Source: Favolaschia claudopus | Lineage: Eukaryota; Basidiomycota; Agaricomycetes; Agaricales; Mycenaceae | Direction of reading: 5' to 3' | Length of the DNA stretch: 64,000 nt | Assembly (NCBI GenBank): GCA_037176885.1 | Contig: JAWWNJ010000113.1 | Span: forward strand, 248,001-312,000 | Shown here: positions 54,537-64,000 of the stretch, in pieces | Layout: each line of letters starts with the position of its first letter | Numbering within the stretch: the stretch's first letter is position 1 | Notes under the pieces: generated by a model | The model's database searches: none | Seen by the model: only the letters and a program-made list of their open reading frames with translations | Told to the model about the DNA's origin: nothing | Program-made: the position numbers and the translations under genes

Positions 54537-55758
54537 TCAATCCCATCTGACTGGGAACCGACCCTCTGGAGTGAGCAGCATGAGGTCGGGCTTCCTTTCC
54601 CAGGAGGCGACCGAAATATTCATGTCAAGGGGAGTGAGATCACCGTCCGCGTCTACCAACGCGAACCCGCAATTTATTGTTTCAAAGTTGGCTTTCTGGC
54701 AGATGTGGTAAAGAATGTCTCTCATCGATGTATTCGGGAGACTAGTTGGATGAGCAATGGATGAGCATACAACAAGAAAAGCAGGATGTATAAAATCTCA
54801 CACTGATAAACCGATGGAACTGTTTCCCCGAGTCGAAGTGTCCAGTTCGATCCGCAGCCCAACTCGATGAGAAAGTTGAGACGGAGAAAGGGCAGTGGAC
54901 ATTGGGCGAAGAGAATTCGACGATGGATAAGCCCTTTCTTCTCCCTCGAAATCTTCTATAGACACCGGTTGAGGAAGTCCCAGGTCTGGTTTCTCTGATG
55001 CAAAAGGCTTGGGAAGGATATTCTTCCAGTCATAAGGAATCGATCCCTTTCAAGTTGTGCTTAGATTCTCCCATGTGAAGGCGATGAATGAACTGAAAAC
55101 CCACAGTGTAATTTCGGCTAATCGGATCCCATCCGACATGAACCTTATGGACAAAGCCGTAAGGATTGCTGACCCCCGCAATAAGATAGGAAATGTCGTC
55201 CTTCCAGCCTTGCATAATGGTATAAGCTAGGGAATCCCAATATTTTGTTCAAAGAACGACGCACCATAAAGATCATCGTCATTTCTCAAAGTCAGAAGGT
55301 AGGTTTTCGATTTGGTGCCAAGAATGAGACAATGGGATCCATATTCCTCGCGCTCGAATTGGGTAATTTCCACCAGGGGAATCACGACTCGCGGAGTCTG
55401 ATTCTGAAAAGAGGTGGGACGATAAGACTGAAAACAGCAACCATACAAATATGGAGCTTACCGCGGAGCCATGAAGATAAAGATGAGTATCAGTCAAAAC
55501 GAGCCACCGTATATTGCAGGACCAGCTCCGCCCACGCTGCGTGACGCGTACAGGACCTTGTCTGACAACAGCCTTGGACTCGCCACTCTTTGAGTAAGGC
55601 GGCGGGGATTTCTCCAAGTCGGCGCTCTTCGGCCTCTGGGATCGAGTGACTCGTTGAGAGCCGATCTGGATATTGAAGCGGAAGTGGAAATCCAGGTAGC
55701 AAAGCCTGGAGGACGGAAGTTCGTCGAAATCTACGGAGGAAGGTCGGGAAGAAGCCAT
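54537..55758 (-). CDS. PH + CRIB + RBD-like protein lacking a kinase domain
   Basis: The ATG at 55756-55758 starts MASSRPSSVDFDELPSSR. A PH domain of the Cla4/PAK type follows at about residues 68-155: RSWSCNIRWLVLTDTHLYLH, joined over an intron (GTAAGC donor) to NQTPRVVIPLVEITQFE, then GTKSKTYLLTLRNDDDLYG and, after another intron, WKDDI. The CRIB Rho/Cdc42-binding motif is VSNPYGFVHKVHVGWDPISR (about 157-177) and NYTGSIPYDWKNILPK across an intron. Instead of a kinase the last exon encodes LPNTSMRDILYHICQKANFE, ALVDADGDLTPLD and SWERKPDLMLL, resembling a Ras-binding ubiquitin-like fold, ending RFPVRWD and TGA at 54537-54539. About 300 residues. The splice joining the last exon is uncertain (donor GTTTAT or GTTCCA). 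Probable role: membrane-bound small-GTPase effector or scaffold, inferred from domains only. Confidence 0.65.
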
Positions 55759-56372
55759 GCAGCAAGGGCTATTGTCAGGCACACTTATATATGCTGAGCT
55801 TTCGTCATACGGACACGTTAGGCGCTCGGGCTACAGCATCCATAGCACTGTCTCATGGAGACCAGCTTCGAGGCGGTGTTAAAGCCTAAGAGACAATAGG
55901 CACGACGGCGTCTATGGCGGGTCTGGTTTTTGTTTTTACAGCAACGACAATGGGTCATGGAATCGCGATGAACGACATTGCCAGAAGGATAACAGATGAG
56001 CCGCGCGCTTGCAAGCTGTAGCCAGTTGTAGAAATCGCGGGCCCTTCGCGGCGAAGTAAAGTCCGAGTGAGATAGATGTTCGACAGGCTGTATTACAATG
56101 CTTCCTTTGAATTCGGAAAGCTGAAGAAGCTAATTCGTTGGAAAAGCCTGAGGGGCGGTCGTTGAACCGGTTGTTCCCCGTCCATCCAGAGGGCTCCGCA
56201 ATGTCGAGCAACAGCTGCAGGTCAACCGTATAGCGATTTTGTTCCGCAACTAGCCGCTGCACCGTCGTCAAGGCTTTCGGAATGGCCCCTCAGTGCAGGA
56301 CATCGAGCGCGCTACAGGCTGCGAAACTGAGTATATATTCAAGACTTATTCGCGACATACAGGCAGCTTAGC
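55759..56372. other. Spacer, no supported gene
   Basis: A minus-strand frame (55936-56271) starts from a non-ATG codon and shows no recognised domain. Promoter of the PH-CRIB gene expected at the left end. Confidence 0.35.
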
Positions 56373-57170
56373 TCAAAGGTTTCCCGGCCCTGCGTCTCTG
56401 CGAGGTGGCGCAATATCGAGATAAGTCTTGATCAAGCGGCGGACCTCCTCATCGTCAACCTGGCTGAGGTCGAGCCGAAGCCCATTCATGATATCGTCCT
56501 CCAAATCTTCGTGCTCGTCAGGATTGAATGGGTCTTTATTGACCCAGATCTGCCAGATAGAGACACCAAGCGCATAGAGATCGTCCTCCCTGCAGAGTGG
56601 TCTCTCATAATTTTTGAACCTCCAGGCACTCTGGTAAGCAGTCGTTCCCTCGAGTGGCATGACAGCGTCTTTCTCGAACTGCGCGCCCGCCCAATCACAC
56701 AAGACGAGCTTCCCGTCCGCCCGATGGACGAGAACGTTGTCTGGTTTGATGTCCCCATGTATAAGACCCGACTCGTGCACCCGCCTGACGAGTGCCTCCA
56801 TCTCAGAGATCATCTTGCGCTTGGTCTCGGACGACGCTGAGGCATAGTCCAGCGGCTTTTCATATGGGGTGAAGAAACCCATAATTTCCCCTCCCTGAAA
56901 CAACCGCCCGTGCAGCCGAACCGCTGAGTCTGAACCCGCCAACAACATCATGCGTATCTCGCGCACGGCCCTCGCACTGAAGTTGTTACCATATACGTGT
57001 GCGTTGGCGTTGAAGTAAATTTTGTAAACGAGACTTTCATCTTGGTTTGTGCCAACGATGCATAGTCCAGAAGACGAGAGATGCTGCCCGCGCGAAGGGA
57101 GATGATCCAGATCGCCCGCCCATTCACCCAGAGGAGCAGAAATTCGTCGGTTCAAGTCATCCAAAGACAT
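56373..57170 (-). CDS. Small protein-kinase-like protein
   Basis: 265 residues in one exon; ATG at 57168-57170 (the upstream in-frame codon is TTG). Kinase-fold landmarks: a candidate ATP Lys in SLVYKIYFN, a helix ARAVREIRMMLLAG, hinge MGFFTPYEKPLD, the catalytic loop LIHGDIKPDNVLV with Asp and Asn present, LVLCDWAGAQF at the Mg-binding site (DWA in place of DFG, Asp kept), a TTAYQSAWR activation-segment end and REDDLYALGVSIWQIW of helix F. The glycine loop is poorly defined and the C-lobe is short, so the protein is smaller than a usual kinase. The catalytic residues suggest possible activity. Similar compact kinase-like genes are common in Agaricomycetes; targets unknown. Confidence 0.78.
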   Translation of the reverse strand: MSLDDLNRRISAPLGEWAGDLDHLPSRGQHLSSSGLCIVGTNQDESLVYKIYFNANAHVYGNNFSARAVREIRMMLLAGSDSAVRLHGRLFQGGEIMGFFTPYEKPLDYASASSETKRKMISEMEALVRRVHESGLIHGDIKPDNVLVHRADGKLVLCDWAGAQFEKDAVMPLEGTTAYQSAWRFKNYERPLCREDDLYALGVSIWQIWVNKDPFNPDEHEDLEDDIMNGLRLDLSQVDDEEVRRLIKTYLDIAPPRRDAGPGNL

Positions 57171-57416
57171 TGTTGTGGCAAGAGGCAAGGCAACTTGCCT
57201 TGTGAAGTGACAGGACCGTGAGCAAAAAGAAAACTAAGCAATCATCAATCATTGCTCAATGGTCCTCGAAATTCAAGAATTGCAAGCACCCATCGTTGTA
57301 ACATTCGTGAATGAACGAGTCGTACAAAATACCAACTATGCAAAGCCCATCGTCCCCGTGTATACTCAAGTCTCATTTTCTTTTTAGTACAAGTCTAAAC
57401 CTGGCAAGTGGTGACT

Positions 57417-60400
57417 CTATGCGATCTTCTGCGCCTCGATATTCCAGTAGCTCTCAGCGTACTCGTTGATCGCGCGGTCAGAGCTGAATTTGCCCATCTG
57501 CAGCGCAGCCGCGTCAGTTTACATTCCCCACAACGACAATGAATCACGCAGCGTACCTTGGCGGTCGTACGAATCGACTTCTTCACCCACTCGGTCTGAT
57601 CAAGGTACGCCTCGTCCACCATCGCCAGAGCGGCGATGTCTACAGCTTTAAGTCAGCGTCTGAAACGGAAGCCGCGAGCCATACGCACAGGAATCGAAGT
57701 CGTCGGACAAGAGGTAGTGGTCGCCTTGGCGGATGGTGTTGAGGAGCGGCTCGTAGACATGCGCATCACCAAACAGTCCGGCGGAGACTTGATTCAGGAC
57801 GTTCGCAAGCGCAGGGCACTTCTCCTCAATCGGGGTAGGATGGTAGGTGTGCTGGTAGCGGAGGTCTTCGACGGCCCTATAGACATACGGCGCAATTAGC
57901 ATCTGTCTCATTTCCAGTTCAAGGGAGGAACTGACGGCGTCAAGTGTCCAAAGAAGACTACAAGATAAGATGTGAGCACAAGGATGAGAGGGGTTTCGAA
58001 TGGACCACGCACAAACATTGCTCTCGCCAACCTCTTCCGCAATTTCGATATTCGCACCATCTACGAGCATGCGGGTCAGCGACAGTCGTTCCCGTTCACA
58101 AGTCAGAACCAGGTATACATACCGACAGTACCAAGCAACAGACCCCCGTTCAGGCAGAACCTTCGAGAAACTCAGCTTACTAAAAGTCACAGGAGAAGCA
58201 GGTACGCACTTCATGTTGGACGTTCCTGAAGCCTCCGTACCCGCAGTCGAGATGTGCTGGCTGATGTCCGACGCAGGGATGAGGACTTCTGCCAAGGATA
58301 CCGAGTAGTCGGGCAGGAAGTATAGCTGGAGCAGATCTTTGGTGTCGGGGTCCTCGTTGATGATACGGGCGACGTTGACGATGAGGCGGATGGTCTGAGC
58401 GTTCCGCGTGAGTTTGAGGCCATGAATCACAAGCGAGAATGCGTACGAGCTTAGCGATGTAATACGCAGGAGCGGCCTTCCCTGCAAAGAACACGACGCG
58501 AGGGTTGACCTTCTTCTTCTCCGCAGCGCTCATGTTCTTGAGCGTGAGATACCGCTACAGAACGCAACCGTCAGCACTTCCTCCAACCCAAACCTTCAGC
58601 AGACTCACATGAATAACACCCAAAATGTTCAGGGTTTGACGCTTATACTCGTGCAGCCGCTTGATCTGCACATCGAACATCGCGTTCGTGTTAATCGTGA
58701 ACCCAAGCGTGGTCTGCACATGGTGCGCAAGACGCTCCTTATTGCGCTGCTTGATGGCGGCCCACTCCTTGCGGAACGCCTCGTCCTCGGTGAACGGCAG
58801 CAGAGCCTCGAGACGAGTCAAGTCCTTCAGCCATACTGCCTTGTCAACCTTGAGGGTGCTCGAGATGAGAGAGCTCAATTCGGGGTTGCACTGATCGAGC
58901 CAACGGCGAGGGGTAACTGAGAAATATGATGAGTGCCTGCGCACACGGGAAACAGGCAGTAAGCTCACTCCCGTTGGTAACGTTGCCAAATCTCGAGTTG
59001 TGAATTACAATCAATACTATTTCGTTGCACGAGATCAAGGGGGACTCACTTGCTGATACCCTCAAACTCGACAAAGTCCTTGAGGATCGTCGTCTTGACG
59101 AGGTCACTGTGCAGCTATAGTGCGCGTACGTCAAAGGCTATGTCATAACTCGCATCCAGCTGACAGCGTACCTCCGCCACACCATTGACCTTCCGACTCC
59201 CAATGCACGCAAGGTACGCCATGCGCACCTGCTTCGGGAATCCCTCCTCAATCAAACTCATCCGCCCAAGACGGTCGCGGTCGCCAGGGAACTTCTTCTC
59301 CACCGCTACACACAACAAACCCAATCAGCATCCACCCAAGCAACAAAGAAAGGCAGAATCGAGAAGGAGAGCGTACGCACATTGCAAGAACAACAAATTG
59401 ATATCGTAGATGATCTGCATGTGCCTTGGGAGGAGGTGCTCCATGAGAGGAACCGGCCACTTCTCCAGCGCCTCCGGAAGAACGGTATGGTTGGTGTAGA
59501 AGAAGGTGTTGGTGACGATCTGCCATGCTGTGCTCCAGGGCTGGTCTTCCTCGTCAATGAGAATGCGCATCAGCTCGGGGATGGCGAGCGTCGGGTGGGT
59601 CTACGCAAAAGTAATGTCAGGGGCCGCATTGAGGGAAGGAAGACAAAGATACTCACGTCGTTGAGTTGGATAGCAACATCTGTAGGAGCACAGTTGAGAA
59701 TTTGAAACGGGAGTAAGAGGTGCACGTACAGTCAGGGAACTCGGTGATGGGTTTCCCGATGTTCTTGAAACGCCGAAGGATATCCGCAAGACTAGCAGCG
59801 GTCCAGAAACTGTATAGTCGAGTCAGTTATCTGGCACCCACTCTAAGCACTTCAAAAACGTACTACTGCTGCTTCAGCCGGAGCTCCTTCCCGACTGCAA
59901 TTCCCTAGTTAGTGCCCGCATAAACCAAAAGTGAAGACGTACACGTCGTATGGTCATTCGGATAAAGCACACTCGTGATCGCCGCCGCACTGTTACTCGC
60001 CTCCACCGCCCCCTCATAGTTCCCTGCATTGAACGAGTTCAAATCGAACCCACGCTTCGGCTTACTCTCCCAAAGCCGCAAGTTATTCGTCGTCTTGGTG
60101 TAGCATCCCGGAATCATAACATCATACGCAACAGCAAGCACCTCTTGGCCGCCAGACCATGTCGCACGAGGCGTCCCATCGCCCAGACGCTCCGCCTGTC
60201 CGTAGAAGCGAATCTCGTACGACACGTCGAGACGGGGCAGTTCCCAAGGGTTCTGGTTATCGAGCCATGGGTCGGGAGCCTACACGACAAGCCGCCGGTT
60301 TCAGAGGAAAGAAGAGAAAGAAAACAACCAACGCACCTCGAGCTGGTCGCCCGCAGGCGATATAAGCTGCTGGAAGATACCATACTTGTATCGCAACCCG

Positions 60401-61500
60401 TATCCCCACACAGGGAGCTCTTGGCTCGCGCTAGAGTCGAGATAGCAAGCTGCAAGCCGACCGAGACCACCGTTGCCGAGCGCGGCATCACGTTCCTGGT
60501 CGAGAATATCCTCGACGCTGAATCCGAGCTTCTTCACGCCCTCAGAATACTGGTCTTTCAATCCCAAATTGAGGAGCGCGTTGTCGAGGGTGCGGCCCAT
60601 AAGAAATTCGAGGGACAGGTAGTATGCGCGTTTCGGCGCCTTGCGAGTGTACTGGAGAGCCGTCTCGTTCCAGTTGACGAGAAGATTATCCCTCACGGAG
60701 AGTGCAGCAGCCTGGTACGCGCCGAGGTTGTCTGAAAGAACATGTTAGATGGAAGAGGGTGGAAAACACAGTCAGAGAGGTCAAGAAATTCAGTTCGCGG
60801 TGCCAATAGCAGCGGACGCGCCGGGAGCGCGCCAAGCAACTGGACTTGCAAAAGGGTACGATGGTCGACGTTCAAGATTGTCAGGTCAAGTGTTACCGTC
60901 GCGAAGTCGGCGACATTTGAGGCCAACAAACGTGCTCCCGTCATCCGTCGCGCTTCGAGAAACACCAGACAGAAAACGTGCTTCTCGCCGGCGGGCACCC
61001 ACGCTCGCAATTCCTGCCGTGCGTGCTCAAGAGCGAACGCAATCGATTCGCGCATGTCGCGTCGTAAAACCGCACGAATCGTCCATAGCGTGATGCGCTC
61101 CCATACGAGAGTCACTAAACCGCACACTCACCGAGGTTGTAAGGTTGCCTAGCAAGCGAAGTCTGTACATGGTTCACAAACGATTTCGTTATCGAAGTGA
61201 CCTCTACAGCACGATGCGATAACAGACGAAGAAAAGTCAGTGTAAGAACAATCGTCTCGCGCGAAAGACGAAACATACCGGTATCGACATCGCGCATAGC
61301 GTCCTTCCACACCTTTTCCTCACCACGGGGCCATTTCTCCTTGCCCGAAGCGTCCGTCTCGGGGAGGTAACCTTCAAAGACGCGAATTAAAGTCCATTCA
61401 AGCGCGATCTCGCGGCGATAGACGCACCTGTAAGCGTGCGTACATGCCGCCGAGGGCGTACAGGCTTCCCAATTGACTTTGGATCGATGAAGGTCGACAT
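57417..61500 (-). CDS. GPH1: Glycogen phosphorylase
   Basis: PLP enzyme releasing glucose-1-phosphate from glycogen; cytosolic. Start [20 protein letters not shown] at 61500, then [20 protein letters not shown]. Downstream blocks: [113 protein letters not shown] region near 59600, [54 protein letters not shown]. The PLP site is EASGTSNMK, spliced across a 49-nt intron to [12 protein letters not shown], followed by [12 protein letters not shown]. End [17 protein letters not shown] at 57417-57419. About 17 introns; one is 400 nt (60732-61131). No lesion seen. N-terminal Arg/Ser region may be a regulatory phosphorylation site as in other fungal phosphorylases (inference). Confidence 0.92.
60732..61131 (-). 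other. 400-nt intron in the glycogen phosphorylase gene
   Basis: Donor GTGAGT follows the RQPYNL exon and the TTTCAG acceptor precedes the DNLGAYQAA exon, which together give the expected RQPYNLDNLGAY. All other introns in this gene are about 45-90 nt. The intron is GC-rich and carries an open frame of about 140 codons (60693-61127 minus) without recognised homology. Confidence 0.75.
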
Positions 61501-62428
61501 GGTTTGTGGTCAAGTCGAGGAACAAGGGCGAAGAACTTGACGCGACGCCTTATAACACGAACCAAATACCGACGTCATAATCTCGCTTATTCGCACACTT
61601 CGGGCCTGCCCGCCGAACCCCGTCTGATGCGCCGCGTTTTTACCTTAACCTTTCATTTTTGACCTCGTACACCCCGCCGTAAATTCACCCAATCCATCCA
61701 ACCAAAACGTGAAGTATTCAGCCAATTTATTCAAGATATCCGCGAAGAAAATCTAATCGATCAACAAGAAAACGCATCACCTGTTCAGGAATGTTCTCGC
61801 CAGCGCTCCACAAATCGAAATCCCGAACGGTCGTTCTAGGCAGAGAACAACAATTCCGAATTCCAAAGAAGTTCATCGAGAACAAGGGTGCAAAGAACCT
61901 GTAAGATGACGCAACCCCAGCCCCAGCCCTCGAACGTTGACGAATCCGTGAGCTCATCCATTTTAGAAAGCAGCCGTCGGACGGACTCTGTCCTGGGGGG
62001 GGGTCTGGGTCCAGTCGAACGACGGAGTAACTCATAATAGAGAATTCCCGTAGGGTAGAGCCAGACAAGGATCAGGCTGCGATAACTAAAGACAGAGCCG
62101 GAAGATTTCACGATAGGCAAGGTGCGGGAAGGAGTAATTCAAATAATTTGAAGAAGGCAGTTCGAGTCGCGGCATACTTATCGACATGCAATGGAAGTAG
62201 AAGAATTAAACATATGCCGGAGACTGGGGCGGTCGCACAGAAGACATCGCAGAAGACCCGCAATAACAGTTTTCGCACTCGAAAGATTGCAACAGCGCAC
62301 TAAAGCATATCTTTGTTTTCGGTCATTCAGTGAGCTATACATACCAATGAGATTCGCGACAGTATGAACAGGGTAAGAAACCTACGCGATGGTAACCTCC
62401 TCCAATTTCCAAAGACGATGAGATTCCC
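61501..62428. other. Spacer without a supported gene
   Basis: The left part is the glycogen phosphorylase promoter. Two overlapping minus-strand frames (61727-62068 and 61836-62120) have no recognisable domain. Confidence 0.4.
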
Positions 62429-63532
62429 CTACAGTAAATGGAACGGCCTTGGATTCGGCACATTGTCTTCCCAAACGTTCACTTCTTCAATGGAAGGAAA
62501 GGCCGCAACATAGGAACGGGCGGTGTCTAAATTAGCATCTGTGATCCACAGCTGCTGCAGTTTGCATCCGGACCTAGAGATAAATGTGGTTATTGCAGAA
62601 ATCGGGGAATCCCCAAGGTCCCCTTCTACGATTTGGAGCCTGGAGAGCGCGGGGAGGGTGAAAGAATCAAGGACGTTGGTCATGATCATGTACACGTCTG
62701 AAGCCACCTGAAACGAGTTCAAGTGGGTCAAATTGATCGGGGGGTCGATAAAGATGTCTTCGTCGACAAAGAGGTCCAGGTTGCATTCTAATAGATTGCT
62801 GGCTTGCCGCAAAATATCCTCGCAATTATCGAGTGTTATGTCATGCATTGACAGGGTGGTTGACTGTGTCCAGGGAAGAACGATGCCACGAGTCGCGCAA
62901 ATATCAAGAACGGCGGAGCGTAGCATGGGAACATCGAGAAGTTTGATATCCCGGGGAGGTGGATCGGTAATGTGCAGATCCAGATGTCTGAGAAACGGTA
63001 ATTCGCTTTCAACGATAGGGAAATCGGAGAGGCGCATTTGATGGCTGCATCGAAGATATTCGCAGCGAGGGAGATAGGGCAGTAACGCCGGCACAAGCTC
63101 AGGAATATCAGGAGCAGGCTCCGAATAATCGGATTGAAGTTCCGTTGTGTAGATCGCCAGCGGAAGGCTGCCTGCCCTGCTGAGCCATAAATTGTGCAAA
63201 GAGAAGGGCGAGCGCAGGGAAAGGGACATTGCGCGCCACAGCCTGGGGGTGGCAAGAGCAATTTCTCGCCACAAGCGACAGATGTGCGTCAAACGCATCG
63301 GCGAGCGCGGTCCAGCGGCCGGTGAGCATTTGGGGTATTCCGGGACAAAATGAAGAAACATTTCGGCGGTGATTTCGTCGGGCAGAGTTAAGACGGGGTA
63401 CTTGTAGGCGTTAAGCCGTGCCCTCGCTACCGACTCCTGGAGCCGTAAGGTAGCAAGAGTGCGCTCGGCTTCTAAGATCTGCATTTCAAGCTCAACTAGA
63501 CGAGCACGCTCCTCTGCAAGCTCGGGAACCAT
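62429..63532 (-). CDS. F-box protein J, intact
   Basis: 367 residues, one exon, ATG at 63530-63532 (MVPELAEERARLVELEMQIL). N-terminal coiled coil, F-box YPVLTLPDEITAEMFLHFVP and LTHICRLWREIALATPRLWR, then the leucine-rich region with LPFLRHLDLHITDPPPRDIK, VLPWTQSTTLSMHDITLDNC, FTLPALSRLQIVEGDLGDSP and SGCKLQQLWITDAN. It keeps the family motif order but is divergent from both cassette lineages and stands alone. No frame damage. Predicted SCF substrate adaptor; substrate unknown. Confidence 0.88.
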   Translation of the reverse strand: MVPELAEERARLVELEMQILEAERTLATLRLQESVARARLNAYKYPVLTLPDEITAEMFLHFVPEYPKCSPAAGPRSPMRLTHICRLWREIALATPRLWRAMSLSLRSPFSLHNLWLSRAGSLPLAIYTTELQSDYSEPAPDIPELVPALLPYLPRCEYLRCSHQMRLSDFPIVESELPFLRHLDLHITDPPPRDIKLLDVPMLRSAVLDICATRGIVLPWTQSTTLSMHDITLDNCEDILRQASNLLECNLDLFVDEDIFIDPPINLTHLNSFQVASDVYMIMTNVLDSFTLPALSRLQIVEGDLGDSPISAITTFISRSGCKLQQLWITDANLDTARSYVAAFPSIEEVNVWEDNVPNPRPFHLL

Positions 63533-64000
63533 TGCGCGACTTTGAGTTGTTGGCAGGGCCAGGCGGATGCTTAACTTTCTGAGGGCAAAAGATTGAAGTG
63601 AGCGGTCTTGAGTGTAGCCTAATCAATATATGAAGTTATGAACTCACTCACCAGTGAAATTGGAGAGTATCCACAGTGTTTGGAAATTGGCAGTGCCTGA
63701 GAGCCTGCCAAGGGACTCGGAATCGCAGCGACTGAGAGACCACTTCAAGGCCACTAGCAGGGTCTGTCAAATTGACACGACCACAACGCAATGGGGGAAG
63801 TAAGTAGCTCTGAATTGTCGTGAAAGTCAGATGGATCTTCTTGTCGGGTTTCGAAAAATGGCGACGGTCGTAAGTAAGGCCGCGCACACGTGACTCGTGC
63901 CGCGCTTCCCTTTTCGGTTCGAGGAGAATTTCTCTGAGGTCCGTGTACACTGCGCAGTGATCTCGAGCGTAAGATCGTATGTTCATACGATGGAATGTTG
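63533..64000. other. Promoter side of F-box J; no supported gene
   Basis: A minus-strand frame (63648-63986) ends with VPWQALRHCQF, weakly like the LPWSQLTTL motif of the F-box family, but nothing else in it matches, so it is not called as a relic. Confidence 0.3.

Noticed and set aside
60693..61127. 144-codon frame inside glycogen phosphorylase
   Set aside because: It lies in an intron defined by consensus splice sites and by restoration of the conserved RQPYNLDNLGAY junction; no homology recognised.
63648..63986. Possible further F-box relic (VPWQALRHCQF)
   Set aside because: Only one weak motif resembles the family.

Overview
The window looks like nuclear DNA of a mushroom-forming fungus (Basidiomycota, Agaricomycetes). 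Protein genes are cut by many short introns of about 48-75 nt with GT..AG ends, genes lie on both strands with short spacers, and the families are typical of that group: a large paralogous F-box family, a CYP63-like P450, RTA1-like and DUF6534-like membrane proteins, a secreted GMC oxidoreductase, a Cch1 calcium channel and nuclear-encoded mitochondrial ribosomal proteins.

Layout. 0-10.6 kb: GMC oxidoreductase (cut by the left edge), a foldback repeat element with GC-palindrome units, a DUF6534-like membrane protein gene, a small cysteine-rich Zn-binding-type protein, hexokinase and mitochondrial uL14 in a tight head-to-head pair, and an RTA1-like membrane protein. 10.7-18 kb: F-box genes, including the first copy of a divergent F-box pair. 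18.3-24.9 kb: one large Cch1-type calcium channel gene. 26-29.8 kb: an F-box relic and the second, inverted, copy of the F-box pair. 30-33.6 kb: an FMN-dependent alpha-hydroxy-acid dehydrogenase and mitochondrial mL44. 35.4-38.6 kb: the third copy of the F-box pair. 39-42.4 kb: eIF3a. 43.7-50.6 kb: a glycosylated single-pass membrane protein, an unknown protein, a 2.7 kb stretch without a convincing gene, and a P450. 51-64 kb: a ninth and a tenth F-box gene, a disordered protein, a PH-CRIB protein without a kinase domain, a small kinase-like protein and glycogen phosphorylase.

The most unusual feature is the F-box family: ten gene copies plus one relic. Six of them form three copies of the same head-to-head cassette. 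In each cassette exactly one partner has an intact frame and the other is broken by an independent mutation: a 13-nt insertion plus a 28-nt deletion, a lost start codon, or a 1-nt deletion. The codon arithmetic fits exactly in each case. The broken side alternates between the two lineages. Degenerate GA/CT-rich repeat fields lie near the cassettes and may mark or promote rearrangement (inference).

Most single-copy genes are housekeeping (hexokinase, glycogen phosphorylase, eIF3a, mitoribosomal proteins, Cch1) and do not form a metabolic cluster. The window mixes a conserved gene backbone with a fast-changing F-box and repeat layer.
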